In this document: one piece after another, positions 8,104 to 14,536 of the stretch
Position numbering within the stretch: position 1 is the first letter of the stretch
Layout: each line of letters opens with the position of its first letter
Made by a program: the position numbers and the translations under genes
DNA from: Armatimonadota bacterium
GTDB lineage: Bacteria; Armatimonadota; DTGP01; JAHWJO01
Direction of reading: 5' to 3'
Assembly: GCA_019348365.1 (NCBI GenBank)
Contig: JAHWJO010000024.1
Span: 1-17,673 of the forward strand
DNA: 17,673 bases
Notes under the pieces: generated by a model
What the model was told of the DNA's origin: nothing
The model's database searches: none
The model's input: only the letters and a program-made list of their open reading frames with translations

Positions 8104-8132
8104 AGTCTACAGCAGCAAGCAGTCAGGGTCAA
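8104..8132 (-). promoter_or_regulatory. Sigma-70-type promoter for the dockerin protease
   Basis: On the minus strand TTGACC (8127-8132), a 17-bp spacer, and TAGACT (8104-8109). The -35 matches 5 of 6 and the -10 matches 4 of 6. The start would be near 8097, leaving a leader of about 70 nt. Confidence 0.5.
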
Positions 8133-8205
8133 TATCGGGTGTCGGGTTTGTTTCATTGCTGTGGCCCCGGCGGCTTCAATGTTGGGTGTGAAATGCGGGA
8201 GTGGC

Positions 8206-8359
8206 CGGCGAATGAATTCGCAGCAACAACAGCACGAAGTCGCCCTCCGGCGACTCCACCTCCAGCCCTGACTTCTTCCGATCTCTTTTGAAGGGCTGGA
8301 ACGAGAGTCCGCGCAACGAGAGTCCGCGTAGAGGCGGGAGGAGAGTCTGCGTAGGCGGA
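8206..8359. repeat. Cluster of degenerate AGTC-stem hairpin repeats
   Basis: The non-coding gap between the protease and the oxidoreductase contains one clear hairpin, AGTCGCC-CTCC-GGCGACT, preceded by GCAGCAACAACAGCACGA. Then come three degenerate, partly tandem units with the core GAGAGTCyGCG at 8300-8313, 8315-8337 and 8341-8359. In reverse complement these read as CCGCCTnnACGCGGACT-like half or full stems. The same unit occurs twice at 11381-11490. I interpret it as a dispersed palindromic intergenic repeat. Confidence 0.6.
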
Positions 8360-8369
8360 AAGATCGTTC

Positions 8370-9668
8370 TCAGGCGCGGGGATATTTCCAAGGCCCCCGG
8401 TAGTCACGCCGGAGGAGCCGGTTCGCCTGGGGGTCGCCGGGGATGACCTCTTTCTCGCCGTCCCACTTCACGCTGCGGCCCAGCTTGTAGCTGAGCATGC
8501 CCAGCAGCGCCAGGTTCGTCGAGCGGTGGCCGATCTCGATGTCGCAGACGGGCCGCTTGCCGGTCTTGATGCTCTGAACGAAATCCGCCCAGAGCTCGGG
8601 GATGTTCTGCTGATCGGGCTCGTGGAGCTTCGGGGCTTCGTGAACGACGGGGCGGCCCTTGTTGCTCGGGTAGAAGGTCCAGCCGTCCAGCCAGCCCATG
8701 TGGAAAGTGCCTTCCGTACCGTAGAAGTAACAGCCGATGTTGTGCTTTTCGGCCTCGTTGCCCGCGTACTGGCGGTGCTCCCACGTCGCGGTGAAATTGT
8801 CGAATTCGTACGTGACGACCTGCGTGTCGGGCGCGGTGGTGCTGTCCTGCTTGATGTGGCGCGCGCCGGTGGAGGAGACGGACCGGGGGTACTTCTCCTC
8901 GGTCCACCAGAGGATCTGGTCCATCCAGTGGATGCCCCAGTCGCCGAGCTGCCCGTTCGCGTAATCGAGGAACTGCCGGAACCCCCGGGGATGGATGGCG
9001 CGGTTGAAGGGGCGCAGGGGAGCGGGGCCGCACCACATGTCCCAGTCCAGTCCCTCGGGCGGCTCCGAATTGGGGGTGGGCCGTCCGGGGCCGCCGGGGT
9101 AGTGGACGAACGCCCGCACCATCCCGATCTCCCCGGCTTTGCCCGACTTCAGGAACTCCATTCCGGAGATGTTGTGCGGCGACACCCGGCGGTGGGTCCC
9201 CACCTGCACGACGCGGTCGTGCTTGCGGGCGGCGTTCACCATGGCGCGTCCTTCCAGGATCGTGTGGCCGATGGGCTTCTCGACGTAGACGTGCGCGCCG
9301 GACTCCACCGCCGCGATGGTGATGAGCGGGTGCCAGTGGTCCGGCGTGGCGACGATGACGATTTCCGGCTTCTCTTTCGCCAGCAGCTCGCGGTAGTCGC
9401 CGTAGGTGCGGGGGCGGTCGCCGGAGAGCCGCTCCACCTCCTGTGCGGCGGGGTTCAGCTGGTTCCGGTCCACGTCGCAGAGCGCGACGACGCGGGAGTC
9501 CCCGGCGGCCATGGCCGTTCGCAGGATGTTCATCCCCCACCACCCGGAGCCGACGAGGGCGGTCTTATAGGTTCGGGAGGCGGCGGCGTTCGTGGCCCCC
9601 AGCAGGGGCAGCGCGGAATAGGCCAGGCTGGCGTGGGCGGCGGTTTTCAAAATCTCTCGACGATGCAT
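8370..9668 (-). CDS. Tat-exported Gfo/Idh/MocA family oxidoreductase
   Basis: A 432-residue NAD(P)-dependent dehydrogenase of the Gfo/Idh/MocA family, which typically acts on sugars or cyclitols. The N-terminus is a twin-arginine signal (HRREILK, then a weakly hydrophobic stretch ending GATNAAAS), so the folded enzyme is probably sent across the membrane. The Rossmann motif is GSGWWG (40-45), followed by ALCDVD, ATPDHWHP (107-114) and the signature VEKPIGH (129-135, with the family EKP lysine). The likely catalytic region is LGDWGIHWMD, with His247. This secreted subtype is expanded in planctomycetes, verrucomicrobia and armatimonads. An AGAGG lies 9 nt before the ATG. The gene stands alone, so its substrate cannot be inferred from neighbours. 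Confidence 0.92.
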   Translation of the reverse strand: MHRREILKTAAHASLAYSALPLLGATNAAASRTYKTALVGSGWWGMNILRTAMAAGDSRVVALCDVDRNQLNPAAQEVERLSGDRPRTYGDYRELLAKEKPEIVIVATPDHWHPLITIAAVESGAHVYVEKPIGHTILEGRAMVNAARKHDRVVQVGTHRRVSPHNISGMEFLKSGKAGEIGMVRAFVHYPGGPGRPTPNSEPPEGLDWDMWCGPAPLRPFNRAIHPRGFRQFLDYANGQLGDWGIHWMDQILWWTEEKYPRSVSSTGARHIKQDSTTAPDTQVVTYEFDNFTATWEHRQYAGNEAEKHNIGCYFYGTEGTFHMGWLDGWTFYPSNKGRPVVHEAPKLHEPDQQNIPELWADFVQSIKTGKRPVCDIEIGHRSTNLALLGMLSYKLGRSVKWDGEKEVIPGDPQANRLLRRDYRGPWKYPRA

Positions 9669-9701
9669 AGGAAGGAACCTCTGGGGGACAGTTGGGGAGT
9701 C

Positions 9702-9743
9702 GCCCTCACCCCCGGCCCCTCTCCCAATGCTGGGAGAGGGGAG
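9702..9743 (+). repeat. Palindromic intergenic repeat, copy 1
   Basis: A GCCCTCACCCCCGG lead-in is followed by the hairpin CCCCTCTCCCA-ATGC-TGGGAGAGGGG (arms 9716-9726 and 9731-9741, 11 bp perfect). It is a REP-like element of the CCCTCAC...CCTCTCCC type found between genes in many bacteria. Its mate lies in reverse orientation at 9862-9916. Confidence 0.75.
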
Positions 9744-9861
9744 CCGAAGGCATAACTCTGAGGGGGAGGATACAATCGGAATTGATTTTCGTTCAGTCCC
9801 GATTCTCGTCTATACGATCCAAATAGAACCTCAATCCGAAGGAATTCATGACCTGATTAGT

Positions 9862-9916
9862 CACCCCTCTCCCAGCATTGGGAGAGGGGTCAGCGCGAAG
9901 CGCGGGGGATGAGGGC
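9862..9916 (-). repeat. Palindromic intergenic repeat, copy 2 (inverted)
   Basis: In reverse complement it reads GCCCTCATCCCC, then a CGCGCTTCGCGC insert, then the same 11-bp stem with loop ATGC (arms 9864-9874 and 9879-9889). The two copies therefore face each other about 120 bp apart, like a bracketed or MITE-like unit. The extra GC-rich insert shows they are related but not identical. Confidence 0.75.
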
Positions 9917-10047
9917 CAGAACCCATGACGAGACAAATAGATAACGGGAACCCCCCAATGATCGGGCGATTCGATTATAACCCGTCTCCGCCGATCACGC
10001 GAGGGGGTGGCTTTCATCGGGCCGATTCTTTCTATCCGGTGTAGTCG

Positions 10048-11274
10048 TTAACCCTCTCGGTCCCACTCGGCGAGGAACGGCGCGACCGCCATCGGGGCGG
10101 GATCGACGTGGGATTCCGCCGTCCGTACGGCTGCCAGCAGCGCGTTCACATCATCGTCCGTGACGAACGCGTGCAGGGAGACGCGCACCGCCGGGGGATG
10201 CGGCTCCGGGATCCAGCGCGTCACGATCCCCGCCGATTCCCAGAGGTGTTTCACCACGCGCGGCGGGTGCAGGTCCCCGATCCGGAAGGCGATCAGGCCG
10301 GACCCCGCCTCGGGATCTTCCGGGCCGAGGAGGCGCACCCCCGTTATCCGTTTCAACCCATCGCGGGCGAGGGCGCTCACCTCCCGTATCCGCTCCGCAA
10401 GGGTGGAGGGTCCGTGCTCCTCCAGGAATTCGAGGCTCGTCTTCAGCGCCAGCAGTGCGGCGGGGTCCCGCGTGGCGACCTCGAACTTGGCGGCGGACGG
10501 CTTGAGGCGATAGTTCCCCTCGAAATCGAACCCCATGTCCCCGGCCCAGCCCACGCGGTCGGGCCGGAGGCGCTGCGCCCAGTCGCCGTGGAGGTAGAGC
10601 GTCCCGGTCCCCTCCGGCCCGAGCAGCCACTTCTGACCCGGAATCGCGACGAAGTCCGCGCCGAGCGCATCCAGCCGCAGGGGGAACTGCCCCGCCGACT
10701 GCGCCGCATCCGAGAGCACCGCCACCCCGGCCTCGTGCGCCCGCTCGATCAGCCGCTCCAGGGGCAGCACCCATCCGTCGATGTAGGAGACGTGGCTGAG
10801 GACGAGCAGCCGCGTCCGGGGCGTGAGCAGCCGCTCGAACTCCTCCAGAGGGTCTCGCCCATCCAGGAGGCGCATGACCTTCAGCCCCAGCCCGCTCCCC
10901 TTCGCTTTGTGATAGACCGGCAGCACAAGGCCGCTATGCTCCAGGTCGGTGGTGACGATCTCGTCGCCGGGCCGGAAGTCGAACCCGTTGAGGACGATGT
11001 TGATCCCCTCGCTGGTGCTGTGGGTGAGGACGTACTGGCCGGGCCGCCCCCCGAAGAACCGGGCCAGGGCACGGCGCAGGTCCGCCTCCCCCCCGAAGTA
11101 TCGCTTCACGGCCTCGTAGGAGCCCGGTCCCCGCGCACTGCTCCAGCGCAGGTACTCGCACTGGGCATCCAGGGAGCGGCGCGGCCACGGCCCCGACGTG
11201 CCGACGTTCATGTACCGCACGTCGGGGTCCAGCACGAGTTCGGAGCGGAAGGCAGAGGGGGAGAAATCGGGCAT
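10048..11274 (-). CDS. Class V aminotransferase-fold PLP enzyme, not a cysteine desulfurase
   Basis: A 408-residue fold-type I PLP enzyme of the aminotransferase class V family (NifS, isopenicillin N epimerase, EgtE relatives). Visible features: the Schiff-base lysine in IPGQKWLLGPEGTG (K215), the PLP-nitrogen aspartate in VLSDAAQSAG (D189), the cofactor-stacking histidine region DLEHSG (H113), STSEGIN near 86-92, and a C-terminal VRVSLHAFVTDDDV substrate-carboxylate region. The catalytic cysteine of SufS/NifS desulfurases is absent. The only cysteine is C39, near the N-terminus. It is therefore more likely an epimerase, lyase or aminotransferase than a sulfur donor. The start at 11272-11274 has no Shine-Dalgarno sequence; a CCCA-repeat tract precedes it. 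It has no functionally linked neighbours. Confidence 0.85.
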   Translation of the reverse strand: MPDFSPSAFRSELVLDPDVRYMNVGTSGPWPRRSLDAQCEYLRWSSARGPGSYEAVKRYFGGEADLRRALARFFGGRPGQYVLTHSTSEGINIVLNGFDFRPGDEIVTTDLEHSGLVLPVYHKAKGSGLGLKVMRLLDGRDPLEEFERLLTPRTRLLVLSHVSYIDGWVLPLERLIERAHEAGVAVLSDAAQSAGQFPLRLDALGADFVAIPGQKWLLGPEGTGTLYLHGDWAQRLRPDRVGWAGDMGFDFEGNYRLKPSAAKFEVATRDPAALLALKTSLEFLEEHGPSTLAERIREVSALARDGLKRITGVRLLGPEDPEAGSGLIAFRIGDLHPPRVVKHLWESAGIVTRWIPEPHPPAVRVSLHAFVTDDDVNALLAAVRTAESHVDPAPMAVAPFLAEWDREG

Positions 11275-11301
11275 GGGTGGGTGGGTGGATGGAGTCGGGG
11301 G
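11275..11301 (+). other. G-quadruplex-type G tract abutting the start codon of the class V PLP gene
   Basis: Four G runs (11275-11277, 11279-11281, 11283-11285, 11297-11301) lie on the plus strand, which is the template strand of the gene, directly before its start codon. The first two loops are a single T. The upstream region is therefore C-rich in the mRNA and lacks a purine-rich ribosome site. Confidence 0.45.
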
Positions 11302-11355
11302 AAGAGTGTTATCACCGGATGAGGAAGATGGTTCCTCGTTGCTCGTACGCCGGTA

Positions 11356-11512
11356 GTTGCCCGGCGACTCCAGTCGCGGGCAACAAGGACGCGAAGTCGG
11401 CCTACGCCGACTTAAGGCTTATCTTCAGCCCATCCTCTCATGCAAGCTGGTCGTTAAGTCCCCGCAGGGGGACTTTGCGCCGTTGTTGCCCGCGACTGGA
11501 GTCGCCGGGCAA
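11356..11512. repeat. Composite inverted repeat: two facing copies, each a palindrome plus an AGTC-stem hairpin
   Basis: The outer unit at 11356-11384 is itself a hairpin (GTTGCCCGGCGACT / AGTCGCGGGCAAC, one bulge). Its reverse complement returns at 11485-11512. Just inside each lies a second hairpin: AAGTCGGC-CTAC-GCCGACTT at 11394-11413, and AAGTCCCC-GCAG-GGGGACTT at 11455-11474. Read outward-in, both halves give GCGGGCAACAA, a short linker, then the AAGTC stem. Between them is about 40 bp of unique sequence. No gene fits this 300-bp gap between hisS and the PLP enzyme gene. Confidence 0.75.
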
Positions 11513-11575
11513 AAGCCAGCGTACAAGAATCCCCCAATCCAGCGGTAACAGGTAAGGCGACCCTGGTTATTCCGG

Positions 11576-12883
11576 TTATTCCTGCGGGGCCGGGGAGACC
11601 GGCGGGGCTTCGCGGGTGGCGTCCAGCAGCTCTTTCACCCGGCGCGGCAGCTCGTCCAGCTCGACGAACTGCTGCTCCGAGGTTTGCAGCCATCGGACCG
11701 TCGCCGCCCCTTTTGAGAGCTCGTCATCGCCGAGCAGCAGCGCCAGTTGCGCGCCGGAGCGGTCCGCCTGTTTCATCTGCGACTTGAGGCTGCGGGAACC
11801 GTAACTCATCTCAGAAGCGATCCCGTCGCGCCGGAGCTGCCCCAGCACCGACACGCCGAACTTGTGGGCCGCCTCCCCCATCGTGGCGACGAAAACGTCC
11901 GGCCGGGGGCCTGAAGCGACGGGGCGAATCCCGTCCGCCGCCATTGCCTCCAGCACCCGCTCCATGCCGCTGCCGAAACCGATCCCCGGCGTGGGCGGGC
12001 CGCCCAGCTGCTCCACGAACCCGTCGTAGCGGCCCCCCGCGAGCACGGTGTCCTGCGCGCCGAGTCCCGCGTGCTTGAACTCGAAGGCCGTCTTGGTGTA
12101 ATAGTCCAGACCGCGCACGAGCCGCCGGTCCACCTCGAACTCGATGTCCAGATCGAGGAGATGATTTTGCAGCCGGGCGAAATGGTCCTGGCACTCCTCG
12201 CAGAGGTATTCGAGCATCACGGGCGCGTCCGCCGTCAGATCGCGGTCCCCCTCGTCCTTCGAGTCGAGGATCCGCATCGGGTTGGTCTCGAAACGGCGCT
12301 GGCTGTCCTCGCTGAGCCGGGGGAGCAGGGGCTGGAGGAATGCCTGGAGCGCCTCCCGGTAGGCGGGGCGACAGTTCGGGCATCCGACCGAATTAATAGA
12401 AAGCGCCGTTCCCGTGAGTCCCACGTCATCGAGATAGTGCCGCCCGAAACCGATGATCTCCGCATCAAGGGCGGGGTCCTGCGACCCGATGGCCTCGATC
12501 CCGACCTGGTGGTGCTGGCGGTAACGGGCTGCTGCGGGTCGTTCGTACCGGAAGTTTGGGGCGATATAGCACAGCTTGGCGAGGGGCATGGTGGCGTTCA
12601 AGCCGTTCTGGAGGTAGGCGCGCACGACTCCCGCCGTCCCTTCGGGACGCAGAGACAGGCTTTGACCGCTTCGGTCCTCGAACGTGTACATCTCCTTGCG
12701 GACGATGTCCGAGGATTCCCCGGAGGTTCGGGCAAAGACCTCCGTGTGCTCGAAGACGGGGGTGCGGATCTCCTGATAGCCGTACAGGCGGGTGACGCGG
12801 CGGAACTTCTCTTCCAGCCAGTGCCACAGGGGCGTTTCGTCCGGCATGATGTCGTGAGTGCCGCGCGGCGCAGCGTATTGCAT
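11576..12883 (-). CDS. hisS: Histidyl-tRNA synthetase
   Basis: A cytoplasmic class II synthetase that attaches histidine to tRNA-His. At 435 residues it has family length. Motif 2 is FRYERP (111-116), the HisA signature is RGLDYYT (257-263), the second histidine motif is GGRYDGF (283-289), and motif 3 is GIGFGSGMERV (300-310). A C-terminal anticodon-binding domain follows from about 328. CPNC (168-171) and CEEC (228-231) in the insertion region could bind zinc. I chose the ATG at 12881-12883 because AAGGAGG lies 10 nt upstream and the product begins with the usual APRGTHDI. The frame stays open 46 codons upstream but that part does not look like protein. No aspS partner is adjacent; a tRNA-Gly gene lies upstream on the same strand. 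Confidence 0.97.
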   Translation of the reverse strand: MQYAAPRGTHDIMPDETPLWHWLEEKFRRVTRLYGYQEIRTPVFEHTEVFARTSGESSDIVRKEMYTFEDRSGQSLSLRPEGTAGVVRAYLQNGLNATMPLAKLCYIAPNFRYERPAAARYRQHHQVGIEAIGSQDPALDAEIIGFGRHYLDDVGLTGTALSINSVGCPNCRPAYREALQAFLQPLLPRLSEDSQRRFETNPMRILDSKDEGDRDLTADAPVMLEYLCEECQDHFARLQNHLLDLDIEFEVDRRLVRGLDYYTKTAFEFKHAGLGAQDTVLAGGRYDGFVEQLGGPPTPGIGFGSGMERVLEAMAADGIRPVASGPRPDVFVATMGEAAHKFGVSVLGQLRRDGIASEMSYGSRSLKSQMKQADRSGAQLALLLGDDELSKGAATVRWLQTSEQQFVELDELPRRVKELLDATREAPPVSPAPQE

Positions 12884-12920
12884 GAGTCTCGGTCCTCCTT
12901 CAGCGTTCTCTTTAACGGTT

Positions 12921-12949
12921 ATGGTAGAGGGCTCACGCGGGGAATGCAA
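12921..12949 (-). promoter_or_regulatory. Candidate hisS promoter
   Basis: On the minus strand TTGCAT (12944-12949), 17 bp, TACCAT (12921-12926). The -35 matches 3 of 6 and the -10 matches 4 of 6. It is about 38 nt ahead of the hisS start, which fits, but the boxes are weak. Confidence 0.3.
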
Positions 12950-13136
12950 ATCATGCTGCACCTCATGCGGAGGAGGGTCGGACCAGGGTCCCCTCAGGCA
13001 GCCGGAACGGATCCGAAACACGGTTGCGCGAGACGCGGTCAGAACAAGAAAGCCCGGTCATGGAAGCGAGGGATGGGACTCGGAATTCGGTTCGCAGCGT
13101 TGGATTGAGGGGCAGTTCGTGGAGAAGCGGGGAAGT

Positions 13137-13259
13137 TCAGATGCCGGAATCGGGGTCGCTGATCATTGTAAAGCAACGCTGCGCATCCGCCCGAACCATT
13201 TCTTCTTTTACGTGGAGTCGCCGCTGTAAATATCGCCGGATAAACTCTTGTCGGCGCAT
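13137..13259 (-). CDS. Possible 40-aa basic helical protein
   Basis: A short frame starting MRRQEFIRRYLQRRLHVKEE with a helix-like, Arg/Lys/Glu-rich product that ends SDPDSGI. The upstream sequence is only AAAGAAA, with no proper Shine-Dalgarno. It sits between tRNA-Gly and hisS on the same strand. No family is recognised. It may be a chance frame. Confidence 0.22.
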   Translation of the reverse strand: MRRQEFIRRYLQRRLHVKEEMVRADAQRCFTMISDPDSGI

Positions 13260-13303
13260 TTTCTTTAGAATGCTCAGCCAAAACTGCGGCGGCATGGGGG
13301 ATT

Positions 13304-13321
13304 CGCATGGGGGTCCATGCG
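13304..13321 (-). terminator. Hairpin downstream of tRNA-Gly
   Basis: Perfect 7-bp stem CGCATGG / CCATGCG with a 4-nt loop, about 22 nt past the mature tRNA end. No U-run follows, although TTTT comes directly after the tRNA. It may be a processing or termination structure. Confidence 0.35.
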
Positions 13322-13343
13322 GGTCAAGCGGGGGAGATTCAAA

Positions 13344-13415
13344 AGCAGGAGACGAGGTTCGAACTCGCGACCTCCTCCTTGGCAAGGAGGCGTTCTACCA
13401 CTGAACTACTCCTGC
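13344..13415 (-). tRNA. tRNA-Gly, anticodon GCC
   Basis: A complete 72-nt cloverleaf can be folded by eye. The acceptor stem is GCAGGAG / CTCCTGC (13409-13415 with 13345-13351) and the D-arm contains AGTGGTAGAAC. The anticodon stem is CCTCC / GGAGG around loop TTGCCAA, giving anticodon GCC. The T-arm is GCGAG-TTCGAAC-CTCGT with one G-U. The discriminator base is U. CCA is not encoded, so it must be added after transcription. It decodes GGC/GGU glycine codons, which are frequent in this GC-rich DNA. Confidence 0.96.
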
Positions 13416-13492
13416 ATGTTTATCGGTTGCAGGCCGGTTGCAAGACCTGATCCTTACACACTCGAACGTCAGGCCACTCTTGCAACGGTTCT

Positions 13493-13521
13493 ATTATTTT
13501 CCAAATCGGCGCTGCTGTCAA
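13493..13521 (-). promoter_or_regulatory. Strong promoter for tRNA-Gly
   Basis: On the minus strand a perfect TTGACA (13516-13521), 17 bp, AATAAT (13493-13498, 5 of 6). The start would be about 13486, giving a 5' leader of around 70 nt. That leader contains the word GGTTGCA twice on the plus strand. It would have to be removed by RNase P. Confidence 0.65.
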
Positions 13522-13621
13522 GCCCGCCGAGCCCACAAACCCGCGTCTCCTGACCGTTTCATCCCATAGATCCGGCGTTGAAAACGATCTACTCTTCTTC
13601 TCCCTCGCTCACCCCCGCCCG

Positions 13622-13634
13622 GGACGGCCCGTCC
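13622..13634. promoter_or_regulatory. Dyad upstream of the yqiJ promoter
   Basis: GGACGG-C-CCGTCC is a perfect 6-bp dyad with one central base. It lies 22 bp upstream of the -35 box at 13657. Such a dyad could bind a dimeric regulator, though GC-rich dyads also arise by chance. Confidence 0.25.
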
Positions 13635-13656
13635 AGCAGCAGGAGAGGTCAACCCC

Positions 13657-13685
13657 TTGACTGCTTATCTGGTCTCTGGTATAAT
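13657..13685 (+). promoter_or_regulatory. Strong sigma-70-type promoter for the YqiJ-like gene
   Basis: TTGACT (13657-13662), 17-bp spacer, perfect TATAAT (13680-13685). Transcription would begin near 13692, leaving a leader of about 77 nt. It is back-to-back with the tRNA-Gly promoter about 135 bp away. Confidence 0.7.
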
Positions 13686-13768
13686 CCTTGGTGTCTGGGA
13701 TTCTCTGTAATATCGGGTTTTCATGGCTCCCGTCACGGACAGGCGGCGTTTCGGAAAGGAGATCGCGC

Positions 13769-14536
13769 ATGCTGGCGGATTGGGTCCAATGGTACTACCT
13801 GATCTACCTGCTGCCGCTGGGCCTCGCGTTCGTTCTTCTCCTGGCTTCTGCTCTGGCGTCCGGAGGAGACGGCGATGGCGATGCCGATGCGTCCGGCCTC
13901 GATACCGGCGATGCTTCTCACGATTTCGAGGGCCTCACCGCCGATGCCCCGGCCATGGAGGGCATGGCGGACGCGCACGGGCCTTTCGACGGGCATCTCC
14001 TCTCCGTCGAAACCGCCCACGCGACGGATCCCCATGCCGACTCCGCTCACCACGAGTCGCACGATTCCTCGATGGGGCAGCAGTTGCTGCTTTTTTTCGG
14101 GATCGGGCGGGCGCCCCTGACCCTGCTCCTTCAGGGGTTCCTCCTCACCTGGGGTGTGGTGGGGTTCTACGTCACCCGGATGCTCTCCGAGCAGTGGCGC
14201 GATCCCGCCTGGTTCGTGCCGGTGGGGATGGTCACGGCCGGATTGAGCGGATTGCTGGGGATGAAGCTCCTCGGCGCGGTCGGCTCCCGTTACCTCAAGC
14301 CCGTCGAATCGTATGCGATGCGCCAGGACGACCTCCTGGGCGAAATCGGGACCGTGATCTATCCGGTGACGGAGACCTCGGGCCGCGTCCACGTCTACGA
14401 CCGTCACGGCACGCTTCACATCGAAAGCTGCCGGATCGGGCCGGGGGAGGAGGCGATCCCCCGGAACGCCAAAGTCCTCCTGGTGCGCCACGACCCCCAG
14501 CGGGACCTCTACCGGGTGGAGCTTTCACCCCTGTAA
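13769..14536 (+). CDS. yqiJ: YqiJ-like membrane protein with NfeD-type OB-fold
   Basis: A 255-residue inner-membrane protein resembling E. coli YqiJ (NfeD/OB-fold family), which is genetically paired with flotillins. I chose the ATG at 13769 because AAGGAG lies 7 nt upstream and the protein then opens on its first membrane helix. A longer frame from 13688 starts at or before the predicted transcription start. Helix 1 is about 8-31. A very acidic, His-rich linker (32-103) follows. Hydrophobic segments at about 104-135 and 147-170 come next, then a C-terminal OB-fold (about 186-255) with GEIGTVIYPV and GRVHVYDRHGTLHIES. The flotillin gene follows on the same strand, after an unusually wide 427-bp gap. 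The family is clear; the exact function is not known. Confidence 0.82.
   Translation: MLADWVQWYYLIYLLPLGLAFVLLLASALASGGDGDGDADASGLDTGDASHDFEGLTADAPAMEGMADAHGPFDGHLLSVETAHATDPHADSAHHESHDSSMGQQLLLFFGIGRAPLTLLLQGFLLTWGVVGFYVTRMLSEQWRDPAWFVPVGMVTAGLSGLLGMKLLGAVGSRYLKPVESYAMRQDDLLGEIGTVIYPVTETSGRVHVYDRHGTLHIESCRIGPGEEAIPRNAKVLLVRHDPQRDLYRVELSPL

Larger units (their letters stand above)
9669..10047. other. Gap of about 380 bp holding an inverted pair of palindromic repeats
   Basis: Apart from the two repeat copies at 9702-9743 and 9862-9916, this is a moderately AT-rich spacer with no convincing gene. Short frames across it are translations of the repeats themselves. Confidence 0.6.
12884..13343. 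other. 460-bp gap between hisS and tRNA-Gly
   Basis: It holds a possible hisS promoter near 12921-12949, a possible 40-residue reading frame at 13137-13259, and a perfect hairpin at 13304-13321. I see no T-box specifier or antiterminator pattern that would indicate histidine-responsive control. Confidence 0.5.

Noticed and set aside
8300..8359. Possible CRISPR repeats
   Set aside because: The units are only 14-23 bp, degenerate, without spacer-length unique sequence, and match the hairpin family at 11356-11512. No cas gene is present.
8526..9755. 409-codon plus-strand frame opposite the oxidoreductase gene
   Set aside because: Its product has no recognisable motif and runs into the intergenic repeat. 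The minus strand shows a complete Gfo/Idh/MocA protein.
9793..10017. Short minus-strand frame across the repeat region
   Set aside because: Half of its product is a translation of the palindromic repeat, and the rest has no protein-like pattern.
10108..11322. 404-codon plus-strand frame opposite the class V PLP gene
   Set aside because: It is Pro/Arg-rich with no motif. The opposite strand has all the PLP-site residues.
11356..11512. Insertion sequence ends
   Set aside because: The facing repeats enclose only about 100 bp with no transposase, and no target-site duplication is evident. A miniature palindromic element fits better.
12884..13343. T-box or His attenuator upstream of hisS
   Set aside because: No T-box consensus, no specifier loop and no run of His codons were found.
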